From positions 1 through 64,000 of the forward strand of contig JANYDS010000043.1 in assembly GCA_025363475.1 (NCBI GenBank): a stretch of DNA of 64,000 bases, given 5' to 3'. Position 1 is the stretch's first letter; each line of letters begins with the position of its first letter. Under the pieces are notes generated by a model. That model was given only the letters and a program-made list of their open reading frames with translations. It searched no databases and was not told the DNA's origin. Below are positions 1 to 9,681 of this stretch, piece by piece. The position numbers were made by a program, and so were the translations under genes. Source of the stretch: Terriglobia bacterium (GTDB lineage Bacteria > Acidobacteriota > Terriglobia > Bryobacterales > Bryobacteraceae).

Positions 1-570
1 CTCGGCTCCAGGTGGTTCACGGAACGGTTCCACCGAAATACGCTCATAACTCACATCCAGCACGGTCAGTTCTACTGTACCGCCCGGTGCTTCGAGAATT
101 ACGCGATCGCCCTCTGTTGACTTCATCAGAGCGCGCCCCAGAGGCGACACCCAACTGATGTGGTAGCGGTTGAGATCGACCTCGTCGGTGCCCACGATGC
201 TCACCGCTCGCTCCGTTCCCGCAGCGTTGGCATAGCGCACAGTGGCTCCGAAGAATGGCCTTGTCGCAGCCTGTCCCGCTCTCGGAGTTTCCGGGTCAAC
301 CACTTCCGCGGACTCGATTCGCTTGGTGAGAAAGCGAAGCCGGCCATCGATCTGGCGCAGCCGCCGCTTGCCGTACTGATAGTCAGCGTTGTCACTGCGA
401 TCGCCGTTGCTGGCCGCCCACGTCACCACCTTCGTCACCGCCGGACGTTCCCGGGTGAGCAGGAACCGGTGCTCTTCTTTGAGGCGCTGCAGCCCGCCCG
501 GCGTTATGTAGTTCTTGCCTGGCGCCACGGACTGGTCCGCTTGTGGTTTTCTCGTAAACCCTTTCCGCAT
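1..570 (-). CDS. greB: Transcript cleavage factor GreB (3' end beyond window)
   Basis: GreA/GreB-family protein that binds the RNA polymerase secondary channel and stimulates cleavage of backtracked transcripts. The 190 residues visible from the ATG at 570 carry an N-terminal coiled coil containing NGDRSDNADYQYGKRRLRQI, the GreB form of the family signature with its acidic tip (D..DN), then a C-terminal FKBP-like domain with ISWVSPLGRALM. A basic extension of about 20 residues precedes the conserved YITPGGLQRLKEE. The frame is still open at base 1, so only the very C-terminus is missing. It lies 55 bp downstream of a GerW-type gene on the same strand and is probably the last gene of that operon. 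Assignment to GreB rather than GreA rests on the ADYQYGK motif. Confidence 0.93.
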   Translation of the reverse strand, partial: MRKGFTRKPQADQSVAPGKNYITPGGLQRLKEEHRFLLTRERPAVTKVVTWAASNGDRSDNADYQYGKRRLRQIDGRLRFLTKRIESAEVVDPETPRAGQAATRPFFGATVRYANAAGTERAVSIVGTDEVDLNRYHISWVSPLGRALMKSTEGDRVILEAPGGTVELTVLDVSYERISVEPFREPPGAE

Positions 571-625
571 CTCGTAGTCCCTCTTGGCGAATCTAGTGGG
601 CGCACTGTGCAGCGCGGTCGCTGAA

Positions 626-961
626 TTACCGGCTCCGTCTGGACCAGACAAGGCCGAGGCACAAACCCAGAACAGCAGCAGCCACAACCTTGCGGTGCTC
701 ATTGAGCGGGATGAACCGGGTTTCTGTTTCCGTCACCTCAAACACTCCGAGCGGTGTGGCAACAACTCCGCCGCCTCCGCCCTCCCCCTCGCCAGGTTCG
801 CTCTCCCGTTTGCTCCGGCCCGACCCGCTGCCGAAACCGTAAGCGATCCGCGCCACCGGGATGATTGTCTTCCCCTGTGCGGAAACTGCGTCTCCAAAAA
901 CAAATTTCACCGCAGCCGTGGTTTGCATGCGTTCAATAGTCGACTTGAAGAGGTCAGTCAT
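626..961 (-). CDS. GerW/YtfJ-family protein
   Basis: Small protein (111 aa) of the GerW (YtfJ) family, named for a Bacillus spore protein but widespread in non-sporulating bacteria, where its role is unknown. Visible family features are the N-terminal helix, the GDAVSAQGKTIIPVARIAYG block and a glycine-rich segment. The protein ends in a hydrophobic segment (AAAVLGLCLGLVW) followed by arginines, which looks like a tail anchor. The ATG at 961 directly follows the stop codon of the SGNH-like gene upstream (TAG then ATG, no gap), so the two are translationally coupled. Family call is fairly sure; function is not known. Confidence 0.8.
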   Translation of the reverse strand: MTDLFKSTIERMQTTAAVKFVFGDAVSAQGKTIIPVARIAYGFGSGSGRSKRESEPGEGEGGGGGVVATPLGVFEVTETETRFIPLNEHRKVVAAAVLGLCLGLVWSRRSR

Positions 962-1684
962 CTATTGGCCCTTCGGAGGATTATACCCGCGCCAGTAACG
1001 CTCCTCAGCGCCCTTGATCGCGATCCGCACCACCTGTGAAATCAGGTCGTAGCCGTCTTTGGTGAGATTCTTCAGATCCGCAGTCTGCAGATCCGCCGCC
1101 GGTTTTCCGTCCGGATTAACCAGCAGATCATTCAGATCCACAAACCGCACTTGTTTATCCTGCTCGATGAATGCCTTCAGCTTCTCGTTCGTCGTCTGTA
1201 CCAAAGCCAGCGATTCTGCACGAGCCGCAACCGGTCGCACCGACAGCACTACGATCTGGGTCTTCGGCAGAGTCTGGTGAATCTTGGTGGCAAACTTCCC
1301 GAACTCCGCCACAATCGCTACAGGCTTGATGCCGGCAGCCACGTCCCGGTCACCGCCAAAAAAAATGATTGTCGAAGGTTTGAGCGGCACAATCAACTGT
1401 TCCGCATAGAGAGTCAGATCAGAAATCAGAGCACCGTCCAGCCCCCGGTTCACCGTCCGGTACTGGGGAAAATAGTGCCGCAAATCCCATTGCGCCGCCG
1501 CCGAACCGCCCACAAACATTACCCCGGCTGACGAAGGAAGGCTCTCCGCATCCTTCTTCAGTAACTCCGCCGTCGCAGCTTTCAGACGCGCAGGTGGAGC
1601 TTGTCCGAAAGCGGGCGTGATGCTAAACAGCAACGGTATCAGAAGTCCGGCAAACACGAGACGGCGCACTGCTACAGGATACAT
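962..1684 (-). CDS. Secreted SGNH/GDSL-like hydrolase, degenerate catalytic blocks
   Basis: 240-aa protein with an N-terminal signal sequence (VFAGLLIPLLFSITPAFG). The SGNH fold is recognisable from block I FVGGSAAAQW, a block III-like FFGGDRDVAAG and a C-terminal block V. Block V here reads KDGYDLISQ, where family members usually have DGLHLN or similar, so the catalytic His is not evident and the enzyme may be inactive or divergent. The ATG at 1684 was chosen because a GGGGAGGG ribosome-binding site lies about 8 bases upstream and the signal peptide starts there; the longer open frame upstream looks like antisense of the gene at 1737. It heads an operon with the GerW-type gene and greB. Confidence 0.75.
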   Translation of the reverse strand: MYPVAVRRLVFAGLLIPLLFSITPAFGQAPPARLKAATAELLKKDAESLPSSAGVMFVGGSAAAQWDLRHYFPQYRTVNRGLDGALISDLTLYAEQLIVPLKPSTIIFFGGDRDVAAGIKPVAIVAEFGKFATKIHQTLPKTQIVVLSVRPVAARAESLALVQTTNEKLKAFIEQDKQVRFVDLNDLLVNPDGKPAADLQTADLKNLTKDGYDLISQVVRIAIKGAEERYWRGYNPPKGQ

Positions 1685-1736
1685 TGCATCGAAACCCTCC
1701 CCGTGTTCCAATACGGACTTAGAGACCCGGACAAGC

Positions 1737-2072
1737 ATGCTCATCGCAGTCATCCTGATCGCAGCTTTCACCACCTTCGCCACTCGCCCGCCTGTAACCA
1801 AACCGCCGGCGCAGATTAAAAACGATCCACACGAACTGGTCATGCCCGACGCGAAAATTGCGGACGCAATCCGCCATGACTTTGAATCCATCACGGGGCC
1901 CGGCTCGGTGGATGTTTCGACAGACAACGGCAGACTCCTCAGCATCCACATCCTGGTGCCCACACTGAATTCCGAGTTCTGCAATCCCATTTACGACCAT
2001 GAGATCAAGCTCTTCCGCCTGTTCCCGGATCTGAACTTCGATTTTTACGTCAGGCTGCGTGAAGCCCGCTAA
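1737..2072 (+). CDS. Small hypothetical protein with N-terminal hydrophobic segment
   Basis: Possible 111-aa protein of unknown function. It begins with a hydrophobic stretch (MLIAVILIAAFTTFATR) that could be a signal peptide or membrane anchor, followed by a soluble, mixed-charge domain ending LNFDFYVRLREAR. The start is 52 bp from the divergent SGNH gene and no convincing ribosome-binding site precedes it. A 140-codon reading frame lies on the opposite strand over the same DNA but its composition looks like a shadow. The gene is supported mainly by its plausible N-terminus and soluble sequence. Confidence 0.45.
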   Translation: MLIAVILIAAFTTFATRPPVTKPPAQIKNDPHELVMPDAKIADAIRHDFESITGPGSVDVSTDNGRLLSIHILVPTLNSEFCNPIYDHEIKLFRLFPDLNFDFYVRLREAR

Positions 2073-2098
2073 CCCGCCCTTAACCTCTGGAATCGCCG

Positions 2099-2380
2099 CT
2101 ATTGTTTCCAGGTCAGTCGGCTGGGTTCGCTGCCCTGACACTGCACCAGTTCAGTCATGCCGCGGGTCAAATCCGTACAAGCTCCATCACGGGCCACGCG
2201 CTCAGCCGATTCCTGCGATGCGCCCGCGCCATTGCGACAAACCGTCTTGCCGTTATAGGTCATGCAAAGTTCGCAACGAAACGAGGCGTTGCCGAACGTA
2301 GACCAGGCCATAAACGCCAGAAAAACAACAATGAACCCGATGCCTGCCACTACCGGCAGTTTTTTGCTGGTTTTAGCCAT
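2099..2380 (-). CDS. Small single-pass membrane protein, cysteine-containing
   Basis: 93-aa hypothetical protein. One transmembrane segment (residues about 9-28) is followed by an extracytoplasmic domain containing CELCMTYNGKTVCRNG and a further Cys in GACTDL and VQCQG. The spaced cysteines suggest disulfides or metal binding. Its ATG overlaps the accA stop codon (TAATG), so it is translated from the accA mRNA. No named family was recognised. Confidence 0.7.
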   Translation of the reverse strand: MAKTSKKLPVVAGIGFIVVFLAFMAWSTFGNASFRCELCMTYNGKTVCRNGAGASQESAERVARDGACTDLTRGMTELVQCQGSEPSRLTWKQ

Positions 2381-3219
2381 TACGCGAAGAAATTGCCCAT
2401 CTTACGGAATTTTTCATAGCGCTGCTGCACCGCTTCATTAGCGGAAAGCCCGGCCATTTCGTCCAGCGAAGCAGCAAGGTGATTCTTCAGCAAACGGGCC
2501 GCCTCATCATGGTCTTCATGGGCCCCGCCAGGCGGTTCCGGGATGATGCCATCGATCAACTCAAGCCGCAACAGATCCTCCGCGGTTACGCGAAGGGCCG
2601 CAGCCGCCTGATCCGCTTTAGCCGAATCGCGCCAGATGATTGCCGCACAACTCTCCGGGGAAATGACGCTGTAAACGGCATTTTCCAGCATAAAGACGCG
2701 GTTACCCACGCCCAGAGCCAGCGCGCCGCCGCTGCCGCCCTCACCAATGCAAACGCAAATCACAGGGACGGAAAGCCGGGCCATTTCGCGAAGATTGCGC
2801 GCGATTGCTTCACCCTGGCCGCGTTCTTCCGCGTCCATACCGTGATAGGCACCAGGCGTATCCAGAAACGTGATAATCGGCCGGCGAAACTTGGCTGCCA
2901 TCTGCATTACGCGCAGCGCTTTCCGGTAGCCTTCCGGCTTCGGCATACCAAAATTTCGGTACAGCCGCTGCTTTGTGTCGCGGCCCTTCTGTTCACCAAC
3001 CACTACCACCGGACGCCCGTCCAGATGCCCCATACCGCAAACAATCGCGGGATCATCAGCAAAAAGCCGGTCGCCGTGGATTTCCTGGAAATCGGTAAAG
3101 ATGCGTTCGATGTAATCGAGCGTGTAGGGTCGTTTGGGATGTCGCGCGTTCTGGACCCTCTGCCAGGGGGACTTTTCGGTTAAAGTCTTCCCGGCCGGTA
3201 CAGTTGCCTCGGGTTGCAT
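2380..3219 (-). CDS. accA: Acetyl-CoA carboxylase carboxyltransferase subunit alpha
   Basis: Alpha half of the carboxyltransferase that moves the carboxyl group from carboxybiotin to acetyl-CoA, giving malonyl-CoA for fatty-acid synthesis. Diagnostic segments are [37 protein letters not shown], the [14 protein letters not shown] block, [18 protein letters not shown] and the oxyanion-hole region [17 protein letters not shown]. From the ATG at 3219 it has 279 residues, shorter than the usual 310-320, because the customary N-terminal helical hairpin (LDFE...) is absent. No other in-frame ATG lies between this codon and the end of the preceding gene. A CTG at 3228 preceded by GAGCGAGG is an alternative start. 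A small membrane protein is coupled downstream. Confidence 0.93.
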   Translation of the reverse strand: MQPEATVPAGKTLTEKSPWQRVQNARHPKRPYTLDYIERIFTDFQEIHGDRLFADDPAIVCGMGHLDGRPVVVVGEQKGRDTKQRLYRNFGMPKPEGYRKALRVMQMAAKFRRPIITFLDTPGAYHGMDAEERGQGEAIARNLREMARLSVPVICVCIGEGGSGGALALGVGNRVFMLENAVYSVISPESCAAIIWRDSAKADQAAAALRVTAEDLLRLELIDGIIPEPPGGAHEDHDEAARLLKNHLAASLDEMAGLSANEAVQQRYEKFRKMGNFFA

Positions 3220-3250
3220 CTCTTTCAGGATACTAGCCTCGCTCTCAAAA

Positions 3251-6200
3251 TCACCCTGCCAGCACAACAGAACGGCGGTCGAGAGGGCGTTCCGGCACAT
3301 CAAGGTTGAACAGGCAGATATGGTCAAAGGCCCACAGATTGGCATAGGGGATGCCAGCGCCCCACACCAGCGCCAGTTCCCGTGCCCAGGGCGTGGCCGA
3401 ACCGAACACCGGCACCAGATAACGGATCGAGTCGCGCGGCCAGCCGAAGTTCGGGAAAAGTTCAATTGCTTCCCGGGCCAGATCCAGATTTCTCATCCCG
3501 GTGGCAAAAGCCAGTGCTTCCACTTTTACCCGGTCAAATCCGCTGCTGCTTTGTGTCTGCCATTCAACCGGCAGGTTAATGAAGCGGTTGAGCTGTCCCC
3601 CCAGATACGGGCTTTCGTTCGGCACCGGTGTCGGATAATCCACGTCATACGGCCAGAGCAGTTCGCATTTCACCGTGGGATGTGCAGTACGGATATCAGC
3701 AATCAGCGCAGCTACGTAATCGCGCAGCCGGTTACGCAGAAACAAAGCGTCCGCCCCGCCATTCACCGAAGGGTCATCATTCGGATAATCAAAAACGTGC
3801 AGCGGCCTGCCAAGTGCCACCTCCGCAGCCGCCATGGTTTCGTCGTCGTAATAGGCCATGCCGCCGCCAGCCTGCGGAAAATACCACCACAGGCATTCGC
3901 CGTACTGGACCGCCGGAGTCAGCCCGGCATCGGTCTGCAACTGAGCGATGGCCCGATAAACGGTTTTCTGAAAAGCCAGCAGCCGCGTTGAACCAACCGC
4001 GCAATGATTTGATGCCAGAGTTCCGAAGCCGGTAGCCGTCGTCACCGGAGTGTGTGCCGAATCCGCGAATCGGGCGGTGTAGCCATCCGGCGGATTCACC
4101 AGTTCAAGCGAACAAGCTGTCACCACCTCACGCCCGCGCGAGGCGCACTGCGCATAAAAATCAGCATGCCAATCGCGCGCCGCCCGGTTCAACGGCTGCG
4201 TGGCTGTGTCGTCAATCACCCAACTCCGCCCGGCGTAATCACCGGCCACCGGAGTCGCCGTGATTTCAACGTGGCCAGCCGCTGAAATAACATCACGGGT
4301 CAGCGTCAGGTTGTAGTCAGGCGAGGGTGATCGCGAGGTGATGGTGAGTTCGCCCCCTATAGTTGCCGTGGCCCATGCACCCACAGAAGTTTCGTTGATC
4401 CACGCCGCAAAATGGAGAGCGATACTGGCCAGTGTGTCGCCCCCGTACACGTTTTTTTTCAGAACCGTGTCGTTGACCGTGATGTGGATTTGTTCACCCG
4501 CTGCAAACGTTCCGCTGAATGCGATCCGCCCATGCGAAACCGAACCACCCGAGGCGACACGCTCATTCCACCAGAAAACACCCAGGTATTCGTTCATCGG
4601 CCCGGCATATCCCAGCCGGTCCATAATCCACATCAGCCGCGCGGGCGGCAGCTTGTAAGTATGGTCGGTATCGAAGTCGAGGGCAGGCGAAATATTGGTG
4701 CGCGCTTCCAGTGCATCGGGCACGTTGGAGAGCACCGCGGCCTCAAGGAAATTGAAATAGAAAACGCCAGCTGAGTGCAGCGTGAATGTCACCGTATGTT
4801 TTCCCGCCGCCACCGTTGCGCGGGCCAGGCGGCGTGTAACCACCGCGCTGCTGGTACTAAGACTGCAATCGAGCGTCGTTGTCGCACCGCCATCAAGCTG
4901 CACGTTTAAAACGGCCCGATCCGAATCGAGCGACGTTCCCAAATAAAGGTCGTGCGTGAACTGGCAATAGTAAGTGACCGTGAGCGAGGCCGTGACATCA
5001 CTCGTGGCCTGGGCGAAATATTTGGAATAGAAGCCGGATTCTGTCGTCCACGCCCCGTGGTACGCGCACGCCGAGTCGCCCTGTTCGATACGCACGCTGC
5101 CTGGTCCTGCCACCTTAAGCGCCAGCGCAGTTGTACTGCCCGGCAGGGCTGTCAGTGTCCAGTCTGAGAACGTCGCTTGCCATTCGGTGGCTGTAAATGG
5201 GGTCCCGTTCGCCACGGAAGGCGCGAACGTAAGCCAGCATTGCCGCAAATGATCAATGCCCCGCGCGGTGAAATCGACCACGCAGTTCCAGCTAACATCA
5301 GAACTGCCGCCCGAAAGCTGTATCGTGGTCTGGTCCAGCGTACAGGTGGGCGGTGTCGTAAGCGCATAGAGCTGAATCATGTTGCCGTCGCGGCCCCCGC
5401 GTGGTGCCACCCACGTCAGGCCGCTCCCATCGGCCGCCGTCTCACCCACTGTCAGATGAGTGGGTGATTCCACACTGGCCACTGTGTGCGGAACATTCGC
5501 AATCAGGATGGGTGAACCCGCCGTGATACCGGTAAACCGCGCGCCGCCCGCCAGCGTTACGGAGGTGCCGGCGACATCCGCAGTCCCGTAACGTGCTGCG
5601 GTTACTGTCAGCGCAGGACCCGTGCTGCTGGCAAGCAGTGCATGGGTAGTGTTGGCCGTATTCCAGTCCGCGACATTGATCTGCGCGGCCAGACCCGCTG
5701 CGACCAGCGTCGGGCTGCTTGAAAAGAGGGTCACGGAAGCATTGCCATCTGACGCGGAAAGCGGGATCTCGATTCCCTCTCGGCCCGTGCGGACCGTCAG
5801 AATCACAACATTGCCATCGGCACCGGCCGTAGCCTCCACATCCGGATCAGCAGCGGTCTTGATGGCATCAATCAGGGCGCTGGCCTGACGCGTGGCGTCT
5901 TCACCCGCCGCTTCGGTATGCGTGTAAGTGCGACCGTTAATCGTAATCGAATGCGCTGTGCCGGTAGTGCCTGCGAAAAACAGGAACCCGGTGGAACGCG
6001 GATGTTCACCGGGCACCACATAGTCAAACACCAGGTTCTGGAACCACAGCGTTATGCGATCGTAAGGACGCACATGGCTGTCGGTGGTAACGTTTACCGT
6101 GGAACTGGCCGCCGGAAATGTGGAACTGGCCAGCGTCGCGTAGTCCCACAGTCGAACTTTGACTTTGGTAGGGGGGGCGTCAGTCGTCACGCAGTCCAGC

Positions 6201-6556
6201 GTCGCCCAGTCGATCCAGTTATATTTCGGAGAATCGATCGGCTGCAGACCGTCGCTGTAGTGAAGCTTAAAGCTGAGAGTAAGGTTGCGGAAGTCGAAAT
6301 CGGGGAGGTAGCGGATGGACGGATGTTCATAGAAATTATCCGCGTCATACAGCACCGCCACGGCAAAGTCCGCCGGATCACGGAAAGTTCCGCTGACCTT
6401 AAAGCCGGTGGGCGACGCCGAGTGAATGGTTGCGGCGGCGGCAAAGCTGTCAAAACCCCGCAGGGCCAAGGTGCGATCGGGCTGAAGTTTATAGATGGGT
6501 TCGGGCAATCGGGTTTCCGTCCGGTCCGATTGTGCCACCGCCCGCGCAGGCGTCAA
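3251..6556 (-). CDS. Very large phage-tail-like protein with C-terminal TIM-barrel-like domain
   Basis: Protein of about 1100 aa without an obvious signal peptide. The N-terminal 190 residues form a conserved-looking beta-rich domain ([38 protein letters not shown]). A module typical of large phage-tail proteins occurs at about 205-285 ([20 protein letters not shown], then [15 protein letters not shown]). A diverged second copy occurs at about 675-760 ([20 protein letters not shown], then [12 protein letters not shown]). The last 350 residues ([20 protein letters not shown], then [13 protein letters not shown]) read like a glycosidase-type TIM barrel. This layout recalls non-contractile tail-sheath proteins, but that is from memory and unverified. 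The start is uncertain: the frame opens after a TAG with TTG at 6556 and GTG shortly after, neither with a clear ribosome-binding site. No other tail genes are nearby. Confidence 0.5.
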   Translation of the reverse strand: MTPARAVAQSDRTETRLPEPIYKLQPDRTLALRGFDSFAAAATIHSASPTGFKVSGTFRDPADFAVAVLYDADNFYEHPSIRYLPDFDFRNLTLSFKLHYSDGLQPIDSPKYNWIDWATLDCVTTDAPPTKVKVRLWDYATLASSTFPAASSTVNVTTDSHVRPYDRITLWFQNLVFDYVVPGEHPRSTGFLFFAGTTGTAHSITINGRTYTHTEAAGEDATRQASALIDAIKTAADPDVEATAGADGNVVILTVRTGREGIEIPLSASDGNASVTLFSSSPTLVAAGLAAQINVADWNTANTTHALLASSTGPALTVTAARYGTADVAGTSVTLAGGARFTGITAGSPILIANVPHTVASVESPTHLTVGETAADGSGLTWVAPRGGRDGNMIQLYALTTPPTCTLDQTTIQLSGGSSDVSWNCVVDFTARGIDHLRQCWLTFAPSVANGTPFTATEWQATFSDWTLTALPGSTTALALKVAGPGSVRIEQGDSACAYHGAWTTESGFYSKYFAQATSDVTASLTVTYYCQFTHDLYLGTSLDSDRAVLNVQLDGGATTTLDCSLSTSSAVVTRRLARATVAAGKHTVTFTLHSAGVFYFNFLEAAVLSNVPDALEARTNISPALDFDTDHTYKLPPARLMWIMDRLGYAGPMNEYLGVFWWNERVASGGSVSHGRIAFSGTFAAGEQIHITVNDTVLKKNVYGGDTLASIALHFAAWINETSVGAWATATIGGELTITSRSPSPDYNLTLTRDVISAAGHVEITATPVAGDYAGRSWVIDDTATQPLNRAARDWHADFYAQCASRGREVVTACSLELVNPPDGYTARFADSAHTPVTTATGFGTLASNHCAVGSTRLLAFQKTVYRAIAQLQTDAGLTPAVQYGECLWWYFPQAGGGMAYYDDETMAAAEVALGRPLHVFDYPNDDPSVNGGADALFLRNRLRDYVAALIADIRTAHPTVKCELLWPYDVDYPTPVPNESPYLGGQLNRFINLPVEWQTQSSSGFDRVKVEALAFATGMRNLDLAREAIELFPNFGWPRDSIRYLVPVFGSATPWARELALVWGAGIPYANLWAFDHICLFNLDVPERPLDRRSVVLAG

Positions 6557-6664
6557 GGCCAGCGACTAACCCATATTCCCGCGCGCCTTCTTGTTTTCAG
6601 CAGCTTACTCAGGAAAAAGAAATCGCGGGAGCCTGTGACCGCTTTCCTGGCCCATGCCGATTGG

Positions 6665-9436
6665 CTAAAAAACGAGCGGCTGGAACCCATATGTACCAAA
6701 GCCCAGCACCATTTCGTTTAGCACCGGAACAGTCCAGGCATTATCGCCGTCGTAGTCCAGAATCCACAAGCCGCCGCGGTACACACCGATCTTCGAAGCT
6801 CGTCCCGAACTGTCCCAGTCGCCAACCACCGGAAGGTCGCCCGCCTGCCCATAGCTGTAGGTACGGTCAGCGGCGGTAAAAACGCCATCGCCGTCGTAAT
6901 CCACCATCCAGAGCCCGTTGCGGAAAACGCCCACTTTAGTTGTGCCTGATCCGCTCCAGTCCGCTGCCACAGGCAAATCGCCCGCCTGACCAAACGAAGC
7001 CAAAGTGATATCGGTTTGTCCGGTAGCCACGCCTGTCAGATGACCGCTCAGGTCCAGGATAAAACTGCCTTGCCGAAACAACCCCAGCGCGATACGGCCC
7101 GAACCAGTCCAGTCACCCACCACAGGCAGATCGCCCGCCTGTCCAAAATTAACCGTCAAATCACCTGCACCGAAGTACCCGTCACCGTTGATATCCAGAT
7201 ACCAGATCCCGTTCCGAAAGACACCAATCCGTTTCTTGCCCGTGCCATCCCAGTCGCCAACAATCGGCATATCTGACGCATTACCAAAAAACGTGGTGTT
7301 CGTAAACCAGGCTACATGCCACGGATCAGTCACAATCGCAGTATTGGAGTCGATGCCAATCGTAAACGCTGGCGCAATCTTGGTGATGAACGAAGTGAGC
7401 TTCGACGGCAGCGACCGCTGCAAGTTCCCGGCCAGCGGGAAATCCTGCGAACTGGTCTGGCCAGCCACGATGATCGATGTTTGAACATCCACCGCGATCG
7501 CGTTACCGGAATCGTTACCAGCGCCCCCCAGATACGTTCCGAAGAGCACACTGTTCAGCGTCGGATTCAATTTCGCCACGAACGCATTGTTAGTGCCATT
7601 GTTCACAATCTGGACCGCACGCTGCAGCGGAAAATCCTGCGATACCGTATAGCCGGTCACATAGGCATTGCCGTGATAATCAAGCGCCAGTGCGTTGATT
7701 CCGTCATTCAATATTCCGCCCAGAAAGGTGGAGTTGAGCAACTGGCCCGTTCTGGAAAAGCGCGCAACGAAGCCATCCGTGGCACCACCGAAAGTAGTCT
7801 GAAAGGCTCCGCTCGTAACAGGAAAATTGAGTGATCCTGTGGTCCCTGCCGCAACTATATTACCCAGCAGATCCACAAATAGCGCATTCACCGTTTCCGG
7901 CAAGCCGGCGGAGCCGCCCGTCCCGCCCAAATAGGTACTAAACATCAGCGTGGTCAGGTCCGGTGAGAGCTTCGTTAAGAAACCGTCCTGCCCTCCGGCA
8001 TTGTGAATCTGGTAAGCCGCAGCCACAGGAAAATTCACCGAATACGTATAACCGCCCACATACACGAAGCCCGCACCATCCAGCTTCACGGCAGCCGCAT
8101 GGTCAGCGCCGCTGCCACCCAGGTAAGTAAGGTAAACCAGCGCGTTTCCGGCAGGAGATAACTTCGCGACAAACGTATCCTGCGCCCCCGCCCCGCGCGC
8201 CTGAAAGGCATGCAAAGTCGCGGGCAAATTAGTGGACGTAGTGTCCCCGGTGATCCAGGCGGAATTGTTCCGGTCCACAATAATTGAGTTGCCTGTATCC
8301 ACGGCGGAACCGCCCAGATACGTGCTGTAAATCAGCGCAGTGCCGGTGGTGTTGAGCTTGGCCACAAACGCATCACGCGTCCCGCCTAACCGCCCCTGCA
8401 GCGCTCCCACAGTCGGAAAATTTGCCGACGATGTATACCCCGTCACATATGGATTGCGGTTGCCGTCAACTGCCAGGCCGAACGCCCGGTCATCGCCCGA
8501 GCCGCCCAGATATGTACACCACATCAGGCCCCCGCCATTTGGCGCAAAGCTGGCAACAAATGCATCCACTCCACCGCCATTTCTCGCCCGCGCACTGCCT
8601 GTCGCAGGCAGATCCGTGGAACTGGTCCACCCGGCCACCACCACGTTGTTGTAGATATCAAACGCAAGCGCAGTAATACTCTCCTGCGTGCTGCCGCCGA
8701 AGTAACCGCTGAATAATATCGAGGGGTCAATCACCAGCGGCTGCGAATGATCATACGGCCCAGCCTCAAAGCCAACCGTGCCATCTTCAAACTTGCGGAA
8801 TGCTCCGTCAACGAAGCGGTACTCACCGTTTACAGTCTGAAACAGCACCGGCTTGTCTTCAATGAAATCGCCACCCGACCCGCGAACGCGCAGCGTGCCA
8901 TCAGCCTGCACCGCCGCCTCAGTCTCAAACCGCAACCGGATCTCGTCCACCGAAGCCCCGGGGGCCACAAGATATTCCGCCTTGACTCGTGTGTCTTCAG
9001 CTTTATAAGTAAGTTCCACACCAGGCCAGATGCCTTCATACTTGAGTGCGCCATATAGAGGCAGATCGGTATGCCAGTCACGCGCACTATTCCCACGCAG
9101 ATAGTTCGCTTTCGCTCCCAGAGGCATTTCCCCTCTTATTACCGGAGTCACCCGATTCGCCTTGCCCGCAAACCTGAACCTGACACTGGTCTGACGTTGC
9201 TGCAAAATCACCGCGTCATCAAGAAACCACGCCTTAAACTCAGGCCCCGCGCCCGTATAGCGAACACCAGCTTCCGCCTGCCCCCGGTTTTCCACAAAAG
9301 CGAAAGGCATACGCGGCGACTGATCCGCCGACCCGCCGCCCCGCAAAACAGCCCCAGCGCCTGGCACAAACAGCGCAGAAACAAAACACAACACCACCGA
9401 CATTCGGACGATTGCAATCATCTCTTTTGGTCTCAT
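6665..9436 (-). CDS. Secreted SBBP-repeat beta-propeller protein with C-terminal FG-GAP-like repeats
   Basis: About 923 aa with a signal peptide (VVLCFVSALFVPGAGA). After a conserved N-terminal domain (PFAFVENRGQAEAGVRYTG, then DWHTDLPLYGALKYEGIWPG) come about seven SBBP repeats of roughly 50-60 aa, each with a YLGGSGDDRAFGLAVD / YVTGYTSSANFP pattern and a DAFVAKL strand. The last 240 residues contain four copies of an FGQAGDLPVVGDW...IGVFR..W.LD..GDG unit, resembling calcium-binding FG-GAP/VCBS blades. Such proteins are common in Acidobacteria and are probably cell-surface or secreted scaffolds. The ATG at 9436 gives a basic n-region; ATG 9421 is also possible. Confidence 0.85.
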   Translation of the reverse strand: MRPKEMIAIVRMSVVLCFVSALFVPGAGAVLRGGGSADQSPRMPFAFVENRGQAEAGVRYTGAGPEFKAWFLDDAVILQQRQTSVRFRFAGKANRVTPVIRGEMPLGAKANYLRGNSARDWHTDLPLYGALKYEGIWPGVELTYKAEDTRVKAEYLVAPGASVDEIRLRFETEAAVQADGTLRVRGSGGDFIEDKPVLFQTVNGEYRFVDGAFRKFEDGTVGFEAGPYDHSQPLVIDPSILFSGYFGGSTQESITALAFDIYNNVVVAGWTSSTDLPATGSARARNGGGVDAFVASFAPNGGGLMWCTYLGGSGDDRAFGLAVDGNRNPYVTGYTSSANFPTVGALQGRLGGTRDAFVAKLNTTGTALIYSTYLGGSAVDTGNSIIVDRNNSAWITGDTTSTNLPATLHAFQARGAGAQDTFVAKLSPAGNALVYLTYLGGSGADHAAAVKLDGAGFVYVGGYTYSVNFPVAAAYQIHNAGGQDGFLTKLSPDLTTLMFSTYLGGTGGSAGLPETVNALFVDLLGNIVAAGTTGSLNFPVTSGAFQTTFGGATDGFVARFSRTGQLLNSTFLGGILNDGINALALDYHGNAYVTGYTVSQDFPLQRAVQIVNNGTNNAFVAKLNPTLNSVLFGTYLGGAGNDSGNAIAVDVQTSIIVAGQTSSQDFPLAGNLQRSLPSKLTSFITKIAPAFTIGIDSNTAIVTDPWHVAWFTNTTFFGNASDMPIVGDWDGTGKKRIGVFRNGIWYLDINGDGYFGAGDLTVNFGQAGDLPVVGDWTGSGRIALGLFRQGSFILDLSGHLTGVATGQTDITLASFGQAGDLPVAADWSGSGTTKVGVFRNGLWMVDYDGDGVFTAADRTYSYGQAGDLPVVGDWDSSGRASKIGVYRGGLWILDYDGDNAWTVPVLNEMVLGFGTYGFQPLVF

Positions 9437-9681
9437 GAGAATGATCGGCAACCGCAGTCAGAACCTTTAGCCCGCGCCACGTTGCGAGAATAGCCAGAGA
9501 GAAACGGAGGCAAATTTCTGGCACCACAACTACAACTTCTTCAGTCAAAACTTGGGTGGAACAAGTGACCCCGCCCCTCGAAACCGCCCGACTCTGAACG
9601 CTGCGGAATGCGCATCATCGCCACCCTGAAACGCGACTATGTCAGTAGACGCTTACCCGCCGAACTCTGGGAAATTACCGC

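Noticed and set aside
1719-2141. 140-codon reverse-strand frame opposite the small forward gene at 1737
   Set aside because: Composition (many Arg, Cys, Asp) and lack of any start signal suggest a shadow of the forward gene, whose N-terminus looks like a real signal or anchor.
9240-9548. Reverse-strand frame overlapping the start of the SBBP-repeat gene
   Set aside because: It covers the signal peptide coding region of the real gene in another frame and has no recognisable sequence.
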